A stretch of 64,000 bases of DNA from Streptomyces sp. NBC_01276 (GTDB lineage Bacteria > Actinomycetota > Actinomycetes > Streptomycetales > Streptomycetaceae): contig NZ_CP108442.1 of NCBI RefSeq assembly GCF_041435355.1, positions 5,640,501-5,704,500 of the forward strand, in the 5' to 3' direction. Numbering within the stretch: the first letter of the stretch is position 1; each line of letters starts with the position of its first letter. The notes under the pieces were generated by a model, which was not told the origin of the DNA, did no database searches, and was given only the letters and a program-made list of their open reading frames with translations. The position numbers and the translations under genes were made by a program. Below, piece by piece: positions 9,854 to 20,902 of the stretch.

Positions 9854-10236
9854 GCTCCGCAGACGTACGCCGCATCTCCTCCGGCGGCCCCTACGAGGAC
9901 GTCATCGGCTACTCGCGCGCCGTCGCCCTCCCCAACGGCCTCGTCCTCGTCTCCGGCTGCACCGCGGCCGACGGGGGCGGCCCGTACGACCAGGCCGTCA
10001 AGGCCTTCGAGGTCGCCTTCAAGGCGCTCGCCGAGGCCGGGCTCGGCCCCGACGACGTCGTCCGCACCCGGATGTACCTCACGCACGCCCGGGACGTGGA
10101 CGAGGTGGGCCGCGCCCACAAGGCCCTCTTCGACACCGTCCGCCCCGCCGCCTCGATGATCATCGTCTCCGGCTTCGTCGACCCGTCGATGGTCGTCGAG
10201 GTGGAGGTCGAGGCGTACAAGGCGGTGGCCGGATGA
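9850..10236 (+). CDS. RidA family (YjgF-type) protein
   Basis: A 128-residue member of the RidA/YER057c/UK114 family; the best-known members deaminate reactive enamine/imine intermediates and so protect PLP enzymes. Family features include the [16 protein letters not shown] segment near residues 22-37 and the C-terminal [10 protein letters not shown] strand. It overlaps priA and hisF by four bases each, so it is made with them. The arginine usual in true RidA active sites is present in the RTRMYLT segment, but specificity is unproven. Confidence 0.88.
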   Translation: MSSADVRRISSGGPYEDVIGYSRAVALPNGLVLVSGCTAADGGGPYDQAVKAFEVAFKALAEAGLGPDDVVRTRMYLTHARDVDEVGRAHKALFDTVRPAASMIIVSGFVDPSMVVEVEVEAYKAVAG

Positions 10237-10988
10237 GCCTCGCCGTACGCGTGATCCCCTGCCTGGACGTGGACAACGGCCGGGTCGTCAAGGGCGTCAA
10301 CTTCCAGAACCTGCGCGATGCCGGCGACCCGGTGGAGATGGCCAAGCTGTACGACGCCGAAGGCGCCGACGAGCTGACCTTCCTGGACATCACCGCCTCC
10401 TCCGGCAACCGCGAGACCACCTACGACGTGGTCCGCCGCACCGCCGAGCAGGTCTTCATCCCCCTGACGGTGGGAGGCGGCGTCCGCACGGCGGACGACG
10501 TCGACAAGCTGCTGCGGGCCGGCGCGGACAAGGTGGGCGTGAACACGGCCGCCATCGCGCGCCCGGAGCTGATCCAGGAGATCGCGGAACGCTTCGGCCG
10601 GCAGGTCCTGGTGCTGTCCGTCGACGCCCGCCGCACGGCCTCCGGCTCCTTCGAGGTCACCACCCACGGCGGCCGCCGGGGCACCGGCATCGACGCCGTC
10701 GAGTGGGCCCACCGGGCCGCCGAACTCGGCGCCGGGGAGATCCTGCTCAACTCGATGGACGCCGACGGCACGAAGGACGGCTACGACACCGAGATGATCG
10801 CGGCGGTCCGCAGGCACGTCACGGTCCCGGTGATCGCCTCCGGCGGCGCCGGCAGACTGGAGCACTTCCCGCCGGCCATCGAGGCGGGCGCCGACGCGGT
10901 GCTCGCGGCCTCGGTGTTCCACTTCGGCGACCTGCGGATCGCCGAGGTCAAGTCCGCCCTCCGCGAAGCGGGCCACCCGGTCCGCTGA
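10233..10988 (+). CDS. hisF: imidazole glycerol phosphate synthase, cyclase subunit
   Basis: A (beta-alpha)8 barrel of 251 residues that joins ammonia from HisH with PRFAR to give IGP and AICAR. Catalytic Asp is in [11 protein letters not shown] (residues 5-15), and the second is in [13 protein letters not shown] near residue 175. The ATG overlaps the stop of the RidA-family gene by four bases. It closes the tightly coupled his block that begins at hisD. Confidence 0.97.
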   Translation: MSLAVRVIPCLDVDNGRVVKGVNFQNLRDAGDPVEMAKLYDAEGADELTFLDITASSGNRETTYDVVRRTAEQVFIPLTVGGGVRTADDVDKLLRAGADKVGVNTAAIARPELIQEIAERFGRQVLVLSVDARRTASGSFEVTTHGGRRGTGIDAVEWAHRAAELGAGEILLNSMDADGTKDGYDTEMIAAVRRHVTVPVIASGGAGRLEHFPPAIEAGADAVLAASVFHFGDLRIAEVKSALREAGHPVR

Positions 10989-11002
10989 TCCCCCCCCCCG
11001 TG

Positions 11003-11027
11003 CCCCGCCGCCCGATCGCCGGCGGGG
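11003..11027. terminator. candidate hairpin after hisF
   Basis: A seven-base stem, CCCCGCC paired with GGCGGGG around an 11-base loop, in the short gap between the converging hisF and the TIGR03085 gene. No T tract follows. It is plausible as a shared terminator. Confidence 0.4.
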
Positions 11028-11042
11028 CCGGGTCCGGCGGAG

Positions 11043-11675
11043 TCAGATGCCCAGTTGCGCCCGCGTCAGGCGGGACACCGCTTCCTTCTCGCCCTCCAGT
11101 TCCACCGCCGCCGCGTCCTGCCGCCCGAAGCAGAACAGCGTCAGTTCGCCCGGTTCCCCGGTGACCGTCACCACCGGCACCCCCTTGTGCGCCACCGCCG
11201 TCCGCCCGTCCGGGCGCCGCAGGACCAGCCCGACCGGGGAGCGCCGCCCGGTGAGGCGGGCCAGTTTCTCCAGGCGGGACCAGAGCGCGTCCGAGAACAC
11301 CGGGTCCAGCGCCCGCGGCGACCAGTCCGGCTGCGCCCGCCGCACGTCCTCCGCGTGGACGTAGAACTCCACCGCGTTGGCGGCCTCGTCGATCTGCTTC
11401 AGCGCGTACACCGACATCCGGGGCGGCCCCGTCCGGATCAGCTGGATGAGCTCCTCGTACGGCTTGGCCGCGTACTCCGCCATCGCCCGGTCCAGGCGGG
11501 CCTTGAGCGCGTTCAGCAGCAGGCCGCCCGCCGCGTCCGGGCGCCGCTCCCGGACCACCACGTGCGCCGCGAGCTCCCGCGCCCGCCAGCCTTCGCACAG
11601 CGTCGGCGCCTCCGGCCCGGCCGCCTCCAACAGGTCCGCCAGCAGCAGGCGTTCACGCTTCGCATGGGTAGACAT
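11043..11675 (-). CDS. TIGR03085 family (DinB/maleylpyruvate isomerase-like) protein
   Basis: A 210-residue protein of the actinobacterial TIGR03085 family, related by fold to mycothiol-dependent maleylpyruvate isomerase and DinB proteins. Typical is the N-terminal [15 protein letters not shown] followed by [14 protein letters not shown], which carries a putative metal-binding His, and [10 protein letters not shown] further on. The substrate is not known. I chose the internal ATG at 11675, which gives the family's usual start [10 protein letters not shown]. The gene lies on the opposite strand between hisF and hisI. Confidence 0.8.
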   Translation of the reverse strand: MSTHAKRERLLLADLLEAAGPEAPTLCEGWRARELAAHVVVRERRPDAAGGLLLNALKARLDRAMAEYAAKPYEELIQLIRTGPPRMSVYALKQIDEAANAVEFYVHAEDVRRAQPDWSPRALDPVFSDALWSRLEKLARLTGRRSPVGLVLRRPDGRTAVAHKGVPVVTVTGEPGELTLFCFGRQDAAAVELEGEKEAVSRLTRAQLGI

Positions 11676-11768
11676 GCGCGACAGCCTACGGCCGGATACC
11701 GCCCCGCGCGTGCTCATCAGGCGGACAGTGATCCGTTCCGGCCCCGATCACGCGGCACAATGGCCCGC

Positions 11769-12125
11769 ATGAGTACGTCCTCACTCGATCCCGCCATCGC
11801 CGCCCGCCTCAAGCGCTCCGCGGACGGTCTGGTACCGGCCATCGCCCAGCAGTACGACACCGGCGAGGTGCTCATGCTCGGCTGGATGGACGACGAGGCC
11901 CTGCACCGGACCCTGACCACCGGCCGCTGCACCTACTGGTCCCGCAGCCGCCGGGAGTACTGGGTCAAGGGGGACACTTCCGGCCACGTCCAGCACGTGA
12001 AGTCGGTGGCCCTCGACTGCGACGCGGACACCCTGCTCGTCAAGGTCGACCAGGTCGGCGCCGCCTGCCACACCGGCGCCCGCACGTGTTTCGACGCCGA
12101 TGTCCTTCCGCTGGCCGCCGAATAG
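11769..12125 (+). CDS. hisI: phosphoribosyl-AMP cyclohydrolase
   Basis: A 118-residue monofunctional HisI, which opens the purine ring of phosphoribosyl-AMP. Zinc and magnesium ligands are visible in DCDADT near residue 82 and in the cysteines of [13 protein letters not shown] near residue 98. It has no fused HisE domain, and hisE and hisG are not in this window. Start ATG 11769. It lies just 19 bases ahead of trpE, linking the his and trp blocks. Confidence 0.96.
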   Translation: MSTSSLDPAIAARLKRSADGLVPAIAQQYDTGEVLMLGWMDDEALHRTLTTGRCTYWSRSRREYWVKGDTSGHVQHVKSVALDCDADTLLVKVDQVGAACHTGARTCFDADVLPLAAE

Positions 12126-12144
12126 CTAGGTAGGTTCCCCCGCC

Positions 12145-13635
<1,491 letters not shown>

Positions 13636-13658
13636 GGGCGTAGGGGATAGTGGGGTAC

Positions 13659-14297
13659 GTGAGTGCCGTACCCCCACCCCCCGCCGCCCCCGCCGACGCC
13701 GAGGCCCCCGAGGCCGGGAGCGCCCGCCGCAGCGTGGCCGTCGCCCTGCTGCTCGGCGCGCTCGGCGCCACCGTCGTCCTGCTCGCCTCCGGCCGCGTCT
13801 GGGCCCGGGGCAGCGCCGCCGTGGGAGGCGGCTCGCTCCCGCTGACGGCGGACGGGCGGGCCGTCACGGGCCTGCCCGCGGCCCTGGCCATCGTCGGCCT
13901 CGCGGCCCTGGTGGCGGTGTTCGCCGTACGGGGCCGCGGGCGGCTGCTGGTGTCCGTCCTGCTCGCGCTGAGCGGCCTCGGCGGGGCGCTGTCCGCGGTG
14001 GCCGCCGCCGACGACCACCGGGCGCTCGACGAACGGGCCGTCACCGCCACGGCCGACACCGCCGCCCGGGCGGCCGAACTGACCCATACGGCCTGGCCGT
14101 ACATCACGGCCGCGGGCGCGGTCCTGATCCTGCTCGCCGGGCTCCTCGCGGTCCGCTTCGGCCGTGGCTGGCCCGCCATGGGCGGCCGCTACGAGCGCGA
14201 CGGCAGCCCGCGCCACAGGACTCCCGCGGCGGTGGACCCGGACCGGCCGGAGGACCTGTGGAAGGCTCTGGACCGGGGCGAGGACCCCACCCACTAA
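13659..14297 (+). CDS. tryptophan-associated membrane protein (TIGR02234)
   Basis: A membrane protein of about 212 residues found next to trp genes throughout Streptomyces and mycobacteria (TIGR02234). Four hydrophobic segments are visible, around residues 27-46, 67-85, 92-110 and 145-165, with a basic C-terminal tail ending in an acidic patch. GTG codons at 13650 and 13659 are both possible. Function is not established; the steady association suggests transport or regulation linked to tryptophan. Confidence 0.82.
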   Translation: MSAVPPPPAAPADAEAPEAGSARRSVAVALLLGALGATVVLLASGRVWARGSAAVGGGSLPLTADGRAVTGLPAALAIVGLAALVAVFAVRGRGRLLVSVLLALSGLGGALSAVAAADDHRALDERAVTATADTAARAAELTHTAWPYITAAGAVLILLAGLLAVRFGRGWPAMGGRYERDGSPRHRTPAAVDPDRPEDLWKALDRGEDPTH

Positions 14298-14389
14298 GCC
14301 CCACCCAGTGGAGAATCCGCACGCCCCGTGCGGGACAATGACAGTGAGCGTGCGTACCGCACGTGCGACAGAGCAACGAGGAGCAACTC

Positions 14390-14641
14390 ATGGCGGGCAC
14401 GAGCCACGGACACACCCCGGCCGCCTGGACCGGTGTCATCATCGCCTTCATCGGTTTCTGCGTCTCCGGCGCCTTCATGGTGCTGGCGAACCCGCTCGGG
14501 TTCTGGGCGGGTCTCGTCGTCGTCGCGCTCGGCGGAGTCGTCGGTCTCGCGATGCGGGCCGCGGGCATGGGCGCGCCGAAGGCCGCCCACCGCGACCTCG
14601 CCGAGGTCATCGCCGCCAACCGCGTTCCCGCCAAGGTCTGA
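14390..14641 (+). CDS. HGxxPAAW family small membrane protein
   Basis: An 83-residue protein with the name-giving motif HGHTPAAW at residues 6-13, followed by two membrane helices (about 15-35 and 40-58) and a short helical tail. This family is confined to actinobacteria and commonly lies between trpE and trpC. The ATG at 14390 has a clear upstream GAGGAG. Function unknown. Confidence 0.85.
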   Translation: MAGTSHGHTPAAWTGVIIAFIGFCVSGAFMVLANPLGFWAGLVVVALGGVVGLAMRAAGMGAPKAAHRDLAEVIAANRVPAKV

Positions 14642-14670
14642 GCGCGGTTCCCGCGGATCCCGCGGTTCGA

Positions 14671-14700
14671 AAGGCGCGGCCCGGTCGGGCTGCGCCTTTT
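14671..14700 (+). terminator. intrinsic terminator after the HGxxPAAW gene
   Basis: AAGGCGC pairs with GCGCCTT and the inner GCCC pairs with GGGC, separated by one mismatch, around a short loop; the 3' arm runs into TTTT. It splits the trpE part of the cluster from the DUF2752 and trpC part, which implies a separate promoter for the latter. Confidence 0.75.
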
Positions 14701-14703
14701 GTC

Positions 14704-15225
14704 ATGACCGGAGAGAATCAGCGGGTGGACGCCTCTCGCACCCCCGCCGCCCCCGCTCCCGCCGCCCCGCCCGGCGGGTCCGGGCCCCGGTGGCCCGTAC
14801 CGCCCGAGCCGTCGCCCGCGGCGGTGCCGCGGGTCCGGCGGGCCGTCGCGCCGGTGCTCACCCTGGCCGGGGCCGTGGCCGCCTTCGCGTACGTGGGCAC
14901 CGTGGACCCGAACGAGCCCGGTCACTACCCGGTGTGCCCGCTGCTGCGGCTGACCGGGATCCTGTGTCCGGGCTGCGGCGGGCTGCGCAGCGCGCACGCC
15001 TTCGCCCAGGGGGACCTCGCCGCGGCGCTCGGCGCCAATGCCGTGGCCGTCGCGGGCTACTTCGTCTTCGCCGGTTTCCTGGCCTTGTGGCTGGTGCGGG
15101 CCTTCGGCGGCCGTCCGGCGCCGCGGATCGCGCTGCGGCCGGCGTACTGGTGGGGGATCGGCGCGCTGGTGCTGCTCTTCTCGATCGTCCGAAATCTCCC
15201 GTTTGGTTCCGCTCTCGCCCCGTGA
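14704..15225 (+). CDS. DUF2752 family membrane protein
   Basis: A 173-residue protein with a 45-residue proline/alanine-rich start, then three membrane helices (around 48-65, 110-135 and 145-162). The family mark, YPVCPLLRLTGILCPGCGGLRS at about residues 78-99, carries the paired cysteines of DUF2752. ATG 14704 directly follows the terminator T tract, and a GTG at 14725 is an alternative. Function unknown; the CPGCG motif suggests metal binding or disulfide formation. Confidence 0.8.
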   Translation: MTGENQRVDASRTPAAPAPAAPPGGSGPRWPVPPEPSPAAVPRVRRAVAPVLTLAGAVAAFAYVGTVDPNEPGHYPVCPLLRLTGILCPGCGGLRSAHAFAQGDLAAALGANAVAVAGYFVFAGFLALWLVRAFGGRPAPRIALRPAYWWGIGALVLLFSIVRNLPFGSALAP

Positions 15226-15326
15226 AGCGCGGCGCCCCTTGCGGGGAGCCATGGGAATGCCATATTCCGACTGTCCAGTCAATGGGAAACCGCGAAGTCA
15301 GTGCAGAGCGCGTAGAGAGCTGCGGA

Positions 15327-15369
15327 TACCATTTGAGTGCTGACCTTGCAGTGGAACGTGTCTGCAAGG
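15327..15369 (+). promoter_or_regulatory. candidate promoter and inverted repeat upstream of trpC
   Basis: The 181-base gap before trpC has lower GC than its surroundings. It holds a possible -10 element (TACCAT, 15327-15332) and, just downstream, a perfect 8-base inverted repeat CCTTGCAG / CTGCAAGG (15344-15351 and 15362-15369) spaced by 10 bases. It could be an operator or a leader hairpin about 40 bases before the start. There is no run of Trp codons. Confidence 0.35.
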
Positions 15370-15406
15370 CGGCCGACCGTCATCAACCCGGAAGGGGGCC
15401 GCTCGC

Positions 15407-16216
15407 GTGAGTGTGCTCGACGAGATCATCGAAGGGGTCCGCGAAGACCTTGCCGAACGGCAGGCCCGCGTGAGCCTCGACGAGCTCAAGGAGCGTGCCG
15501 CCAAGGCGCCCCAGGCCAAGGACGGTGTCGCCGCCCTGCGTGGCGACAGCGTCAAGGTGATCTGCGAGGTCAAGCGCTCCAGCCCCTCCAAGGGCGCGCT
15601 GGCCGCGATCGCCGATCCGGCCGGGCTCGCCGCCGACTACGAGGCCGGCGGTGCGGCGGTCATCTCCGTCCTCACCGAACAGCGCCGCTTCGGCGGCTCG
15701 CTGGCCGACCTGGAGGCCGTCCGCGCCCGCGTGGACATCCCGATCCTGCGCAAGGACTTCATCGTCACGGCGTACCAGCTGTGGGAGGCCCGCGCCTACG
15801 GCGCCGACCTCGTGCTGCTGATCGTCGCTGCCCTGGACCAGGAGGCCCTCGTCTCCCTCATCGAGCGGGCCGAGTCCATCGGCCTCACCCCGCTCGTGGA
15901 GGTCCACGACGAGGAGGAGATCGAGCGGGCCGTCGCCGCGGGCGCCAAGATCATCGGCGTCAACGCGCGCAACCTCAAGGACCTCAAGGTCGACCGCTCC
16001 ACCTTCGAGCGGATCGTCGGAGAGATCCCGCCCCACATCGTGAAGGTCGCCGAGTCCGGCATCCGCGGACCGCACGACCTGATCGCGTACGCCAACGAGG
16101 GCGCCGACGCCGTCCTCGTCGGAGAGTCCCTGGTCACCGGACGCGACCCGAAGGCGGCCGTCGCCGACCTCGTCGCCGCCGGAGCCCACCCCGCCCTGCG
16201 CCACGGCCGGAGCTGA
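15407..16216 (+). CDS. trpC: indole-3-glycerol phosphate synthase
   Basis: A 269-residue barrel enzyme that closes the indole ring from CdRP. The family signature [11 protein letters not shown] (near residue 49) carries the catalytic Lys; a second catalytic lysine is in ILRKDFI near 113. The phosphate site is formed by VAESGIRG and AVLVGESLV. It is not fused to TrpF, in agreement with PriA taking that role. Start GTG 15407, preceded by GGAAGGGGG. Confidence 0.96.
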   Translation: MSVLDEIIEGVREDLAERQARVSLDELKERAAKAPQAKDGVAALRGDSVKVICEVKRSSPSKGALAAIADPAGLAADYEAGGAAVISVLTEQRRFGGSLADLEAVRARVDIPILRKDFIVTAYQLWEARAYGADLVLLIVAALDQEALVSLIERAESIGLTPLVEVHDEEEIERAVAAGAKIIGVNARNLKDLKVDRSTFERIVGEIPPHIVKVAESGIRGPHDLIAYANEGADAVLVGESLVTGRDPKAAVADLVAAGAHPALRHGRS

Positions 16217-16224
16217 CCCTTCCC

Positions 16225-16434
16225 ATGCCTCCTTCCCGCCCCTCCGTCCGCACCCGACCGGGCCACGGCCCGGCCGGCGTGCCGACGGCGCACGCGCCCC
16301 TGGCGCGCGGCTGCCGCCCCCGCGGCTGCCGCGCCCCGGCCCGGCGCGTGCACGGCCGGCGGGTGCGGTACGTGATCGGCTCCGAGCCCGGTCAGGTCAA
16401 CGGAATGCGATGGCGCGGCGGAGCCGCGCTGTAG
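16225..16434 (+). CDS. trpM: small basic protein TrpM
   Basis: A 69-residue, very arginine-rich protein between trpC and trpB. The central segment LARGCRPRGCRAPARRVHGR and the end YVIGSEPGQVNGMRW match what I recall of the Streptomyces TrpM family, a proposed modulator of tryptophan synthesis. Two cysteines sit in a CRPRGC motif. It starts at ATG 16225, eight bases after trpC. No domain or catalytic residues are visible. The name rests on position and sequence memory. Confidence 0.7.
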   Translation: MPPSRPSVRTRPGHGPAGVPTAHAPLARGCRPRGCRAPARRVHGRRVRYVIGSEPGQVNGMRWRGGAAL

Positions 16435-16638
16435 ACGACGGCCGCCCCGGCCCGGTACGCGAAGACGTGCCGGACGGGAGGTCGCGCACGGCCCCGTGCC
16501 CGAGCCCCAGGCTCCGGCGCGGGCCGGGCGTCCGCACGGCGGCGCACCCCCAGCGGGGTGCGCGGGCCGCGGACCGACGGCGCAATACGGTGCAACCAGC
16601 CCCCCGTCGCGCATTCCGTACACGTAGGAGTAGTGGCC

Positions 16639-17897
<1,259 letters not shown>

Positions 17898-17901
<4 letters not shown>

Positions 17902-18716
17902 GCAACCAGGGCAACATCGAACTGCTGAGCGCCACCCTCGCGAAGGCGAAGTCCGAGGACCGCGCGGCCCTCGTCGCCTACCTCCCGGCCGGGTTCCCGA
18001 CCGTCGACGGCGCCATCGAGGCCGCCAAGGCGATCATCGCGGGCGGCGCGGACGTCGTGGAGATCGGTCTGCCGCACAGCGACCCCGTCCTGGACGGCGC
18101 GGTCATCCAGACGGCCGACGACATCGCCCTGCGCGGCGGCGTCAAGATCGCCGACGTGCTGCGGACCGTGCGCGAGACCTTCGAGGCCACCGGGGTCCCG
18201 ATCCTCGTCATGACCTACTGGAACCCCATCGACCGCTACGGCGTCGAGCGGTTCACCGCCGAGCTGGCGGCGGCGGGCGGCGCGGGCTGCATCCTGCCCG
18301 ACCTTCCGGTCCAGGAGTCCGCGCTGTGGCGCGAGCACGCGGCGGAGCACGGTCTGGCGACCGTGTTCGTCGTGGCCCCCAGCAGCCGTGACGAGCGCCT
18401 GGCGACCATCACGGCCGCCGGTTCCGGCTTCGTCTACGCCGCCTCGCTCATGGGCGTCACCGGCACCCGCGAGTCCGTCGGCAACGAGGCCCAGGAGCTG
18501 GTGCGCCGCACCCGCACCACCACCGAGCTGCCGGTCTGCGTGGGTCTGGGCGTCTCCAACCCCGTCCAGGCCAAGCAGGTGGCGAGCTTCGCCGACGGCG
18601 TGATCGTCGGTTCGGCCTTCGTGAAGCTGCTGCTGGACGCGCCGGACGAGCAGGCCGGGCTGGCCGCCGTACGGGCCCTGGCGGGCGAGCTCGCGGAAGG
18701 CGTACGCAGGTCCTGA
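17898..18716 (+). CDS. trpA: tryptophan synthase alpha subunit
   Basis: Cleaves indole-3-glycerol phosphate to indole for TrpB. The 272-residue barrel has catalytic Glu55 in [10 protein letters not shown] and Asp66 in DPVLDG, aligned with Glu49 and Asp60 of the enterobacterial enzyme. GTG start in a four-base overlap with trpB. It is the last trp gene and is followed within 55 bases by a strong terminator. Confidence 0.97.
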
Positions 18717-18768
18717 CGCCGGGCGGGCCCCGACGGGGGTTCTGTAGCCCGATCGAGTGGAAACGGGA

Positions 18769-18803
18769 GCGGGGAGGCACGCGAGTGCCTCCCCGCTTCG
18801 TTT
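18769..18803 (+). terminator. trp operon terminator
   Basis: A perfect 12-base stem (18769-18780 with 18785-18796) around the tetraloop GCGA, followed by TTCGTTT. It is the clearest intrinsic terminator in the window. Confidence 0.9.
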
Positions 18804-18811
18804 GGCCGAAC

Positions 18812-19744
18812 GTGAGCGAGAAGAACGACGGTGCGAACCGCGATGCGACGACGAAACGATCGGCCCGGGAGCGACTCCAGCAGGAGCGCGAGCGGCAGAA
18901 GACCCGGGACAAGCGCCGGCGGACCCTCATCGTCTCGGCGGCGGTGGTCGGCGTCCTCGGCCTGGCGGCCGTGGTCGGCCTGATCGCCGCCAACACCGGG
19001 TCCGGGGACAAGTCCGCCAAGGCCGGTCCGGTGGCCGCGCCGTCGGGAGCCACCGGCAAGGACGCGCTCGCCATCCAGACCGGTCCGGCCGGGGCCAAGT
19101 CCCAGCTGACCGTCTGGGAGGACTTCCGCTGCCCCGCCTGCAAGGCCTTCGAGACCAACTACCGGGACACCATCCACGACCTGGAGTCCAGGGGGCTGCT
19201 CAAGGTCGAGTACCACCTCGTCACCCTGATCGACGGGAACATGGGCGGCAGCGGCTCGCTCAAGGGCGCCAACGCCGCCGCCTGCGCCCAGGACGCCGGA
19301 AAGTTCGCCGCCTACCACGACCTCCTCTTCCAGAACCAGCCGGAGGAGACCGACGACGCCTACGGCAAGAACGCCAGGCTGCTGGAGCTGGCCGGGAAGG
19401 TGGACGGCCTGGACACCGCCGCGTTCCGCTCCTGCGTGGAGGACGGCACGCACAACAGCTGGGTCGGCAAGTCGCACGGGGCCTTCGCGGCCGGCAAGTT
19501 CCGCGGCACCCCGACCGTCCTGCTCGACGGCAAGGACATCTTCGCCGACCAGGCCGATCCGCTCACCCCCCAGAAGCTGAAGGCGAAGGTCGAGGCCGCC
19601 GCCGGGGTCCCGAAGGGCAAGCCCTCCGGCTCGGCGTCTCCGTCGGCCGCCGCGTCCCCGTCGGCGTCGGCCTCGGGCAGGGCGTCCGGGTCGGGCGGCT
19701 CGAAGTCCCTGTCCAAGGGGGCAGCGGGGGCAGCCCAGGAGTGA
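18812..19744 (+). CDS. membrane-anchored DsbA-like thioredoxin-fold protein
   Basis: A 310-residue extracytoplasmic protein. A basic cytoplasmic start is followed by one membrane anchor (about residues 40-62), a DsbA/thioredoxin_4 domain with the active-site motif CPAC (in FRCPACKAF near 107-110), and a low-complexity Ser/Ala/Gly tail. It likely forms or shuffles disulfides outside the membrane. A GTG at 18785 would lie inside the 3' arm of the trp terminator hairpin, so I start at GTG 18812, which gives the usual MSEKN-type start. lgt follows. Confidence 0.85.
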   Translation: MSEKNDGANRDATTKRSARERLQQERERQKTRDKRRRTLIVSAAVVGVLGLAAVVGLIAANTGSGDKSAKAGPVAAPSGATGKDALAIQTGPAGAKSQLTVWEDFRCPACKAFETNYRDTIHDLESRGLLKVEYHLVTLIDGNMGGSGSLKGANAAACAQDAGKFAAYHDLLFQNQPEETDDAYGKNARLLELAGKVDGLDTAAFRSCVEDGTHNSWVGKSHGAFAAGKFRGTPTVLLDGKDIFADQADPLTPQKLKAKVEAAAGVPKGKPSGSASPSAAASPSASASGRASGSGGSKSLSKGAAGAAQE

Positions 19745-19783
19745 CCGGCCGGCCTTCGCCGTGTGTGGTTTTGGTTTCAGCTT

Positions 19784-19814
19784 GCCGGGCGGGTTGCGGT
19801 CGGTACCGCCCGGC
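19784..19814 (+). other. hairpin between the DsbA-like gene and lgt
   Basis: A nine-base stem, GCCGGGCGG with CCGCCCGGC, loop 13 bases, ends 11 bases before the lgt start. It could end the upstream transcript or be a leader structure of lgt. No T tract. Confidence 0.35.
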
Positions 19815-19825
19815 AGGGTAGCGTC

Positions 19826-20842
19826 ATGTCTGCCATGACCCTTGCCTATATCCCCAGTCCGTCGACCGGCGTGATCCATCTCGGACCGATCCCGCTCCGC
19901 GGCTACGCGTTCTGCATCATCATCGGCGTCTTCGTCGCCGTCTGGCTCGGCAACAAGCGGTGGATCGCGCGCGGCGGAAAGCCGGGCACGGTCGCGGACA
20001 TCGCCGTGTGGGCGGTGCCGTTCGGCCTCGTCGGCGGCCGCCTCTACCACGTGATCACCGACTACCAGCTCTACTTCGGCGAAGGCCGCGACTGGGTCGA
20101 CGCCTTCAAGATCTGGGAAGGCGGCCTGGGCATCTGGGGCGCGATCGCGCTCGGCGCGGTCGGAGCCTGGATCGGCTGCAGGCTGCGCGGCATCCCGCTG
20201 CCCGCCTGGGCCGACGCCCTGGCCCCCGGCATCGCCATCGCCCAGGCCTTCGGCCGCTGGGGCAACTGGTTCAACCAGGAGCTCTACGGGCGCGCCACCG
20301 ACCTGCCGTGGGCGCTGAAGATCAGCGAAGGGCCCAACCGGGTCGCCGGCACCTACCACCCGACCTTCCTCTACGAATCGCTGTGGTGCCTCGGCGTCGC
20401 GGCGCTGGTGATCTGGGCCGACCGCCGCTTCAAGCTCGGGCACGGCCGGGCCTTCGCCCTGTACGTGGCCGCGTACTGCCTGGGCCGCGGCTGGATCGAG
20501 TACATGCGGGTCGACGAGGCGCACCACATCCTCGGGGTGCGGCTGAACGTCTGGACCGCGATCGTGGTCTTCATCCTCGCGGTGGTCTACTTCGTCCTCT
20601 CGGCGAAGCTGCGGCCGGGCCGCGAGGAGGTCGTGGAACCGGAGACCGGTGCGGGTGCCTCCGGCGGTCCCGCCGAGGCGGCGGCGCTCGACGCCGGGGC
20701 CGGTGGTGCCAAGACCGGCGACGCCAAGACCGGCGACGCCAAGGAGCCCGAGGGGGCCGTCAAGGCCGATCTGCGCAAGCCCGGCACCGGCACCGGGGCC
20801 GAGGCCGGGGCCGAGGCCGGGGCCGAGGCCGACAAGAGCTGA
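19826..20842 (+). CDS. lgt: prolipoprotein diacylglyceryl transferase
   Basis: An integral membrane enzyme that moves diacylglycerol from phosphatidylglycerol to the lipobox cysteine of prelipoproteins. The Lgt signature GRWGNWFNQELYG lies near residues 149-161, the essential His is in GRLYHVITDY near 75, and the second arginine region is CLGRGWIEYMR near 215. About seven membrane segments. The 338-residue product ends in a 70-residue Ala/Gly/Lys/Glu tail built from short tandem repeats (GDAKT and GAEA units), usual for actinobacterial Lgt. ATG 19826 or 19835 could be the start. Confidence 0.95.
   Translation: MSAMTLAYIPSPSTGVIHLGPIPLRGYAFCIIIGVFVAVWLGNKRWIARGGKPGTVADIAVWAVPFGLVGGRLYHVITDYQLYFGEGRDWVDAFKIWEGGLGIWGAIALGAVGAWIGCRLRGIPLPAWADALAPGIAIAQAFGRWGNWFNQELYGRATDLPWALKISEGPNRVAGTYHPTFLYESLWCLGVAALVIWADRRFKLGHGRAFALYVAAYCLGRGWIEYMRVDEAHHILGVRLNVWTAIVVFILAVVYFVLSAKLRPGREEVVEPETGAGASGGPAEAAALDAGAGGAKTGDAKTGDAKEPEGAVKADLRKPGTGTGAEAGAEAGAEADKS
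20710..20831 (+). repeat. short tandem repeats in the lgt 3' end
   Basis: In-frame repeats of 12 bases: units encoding GDAKT three times, then units encoding GAEA three times. They lie in the disordered cytoplasmic tail and are candidates for length variation between strains. Confidence 0.7.
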
Positions 20843-20852
20843 ACGGGTCCCA

Positions 20853-20891
20853 CCGGAGGGGGCGTCGCGCGGGCCGCGGCGCCCCCTCCGG
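20853..20891. terminator. bidirectional terminator between lgt and the lyase gene
   Basis: An 11-base perfect stem, CCGGAGGGGGC with GCCCCCTCCGG, in the 60-base gap between the converging lgt and CitE/HpcH-family genes. Confidence 0.65.
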
Positions 20892-20902
20892 CGTACCCGG
20901 GG

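Noticed and set aside
15337..15406. A possible trp leader peptide beginning [13 protein letters not shown] before trpC
   Set aside because: It has one Trp codon only, no stop before trpC and no attenuator pair of hairpins.
18785..18811. Nine-residue longer start for the DsbA-like protein at GTG 18785
   Set aside because: It would begin inside the 3' arm of the trp terminator hairpin, which would block initiation and end the transcript.
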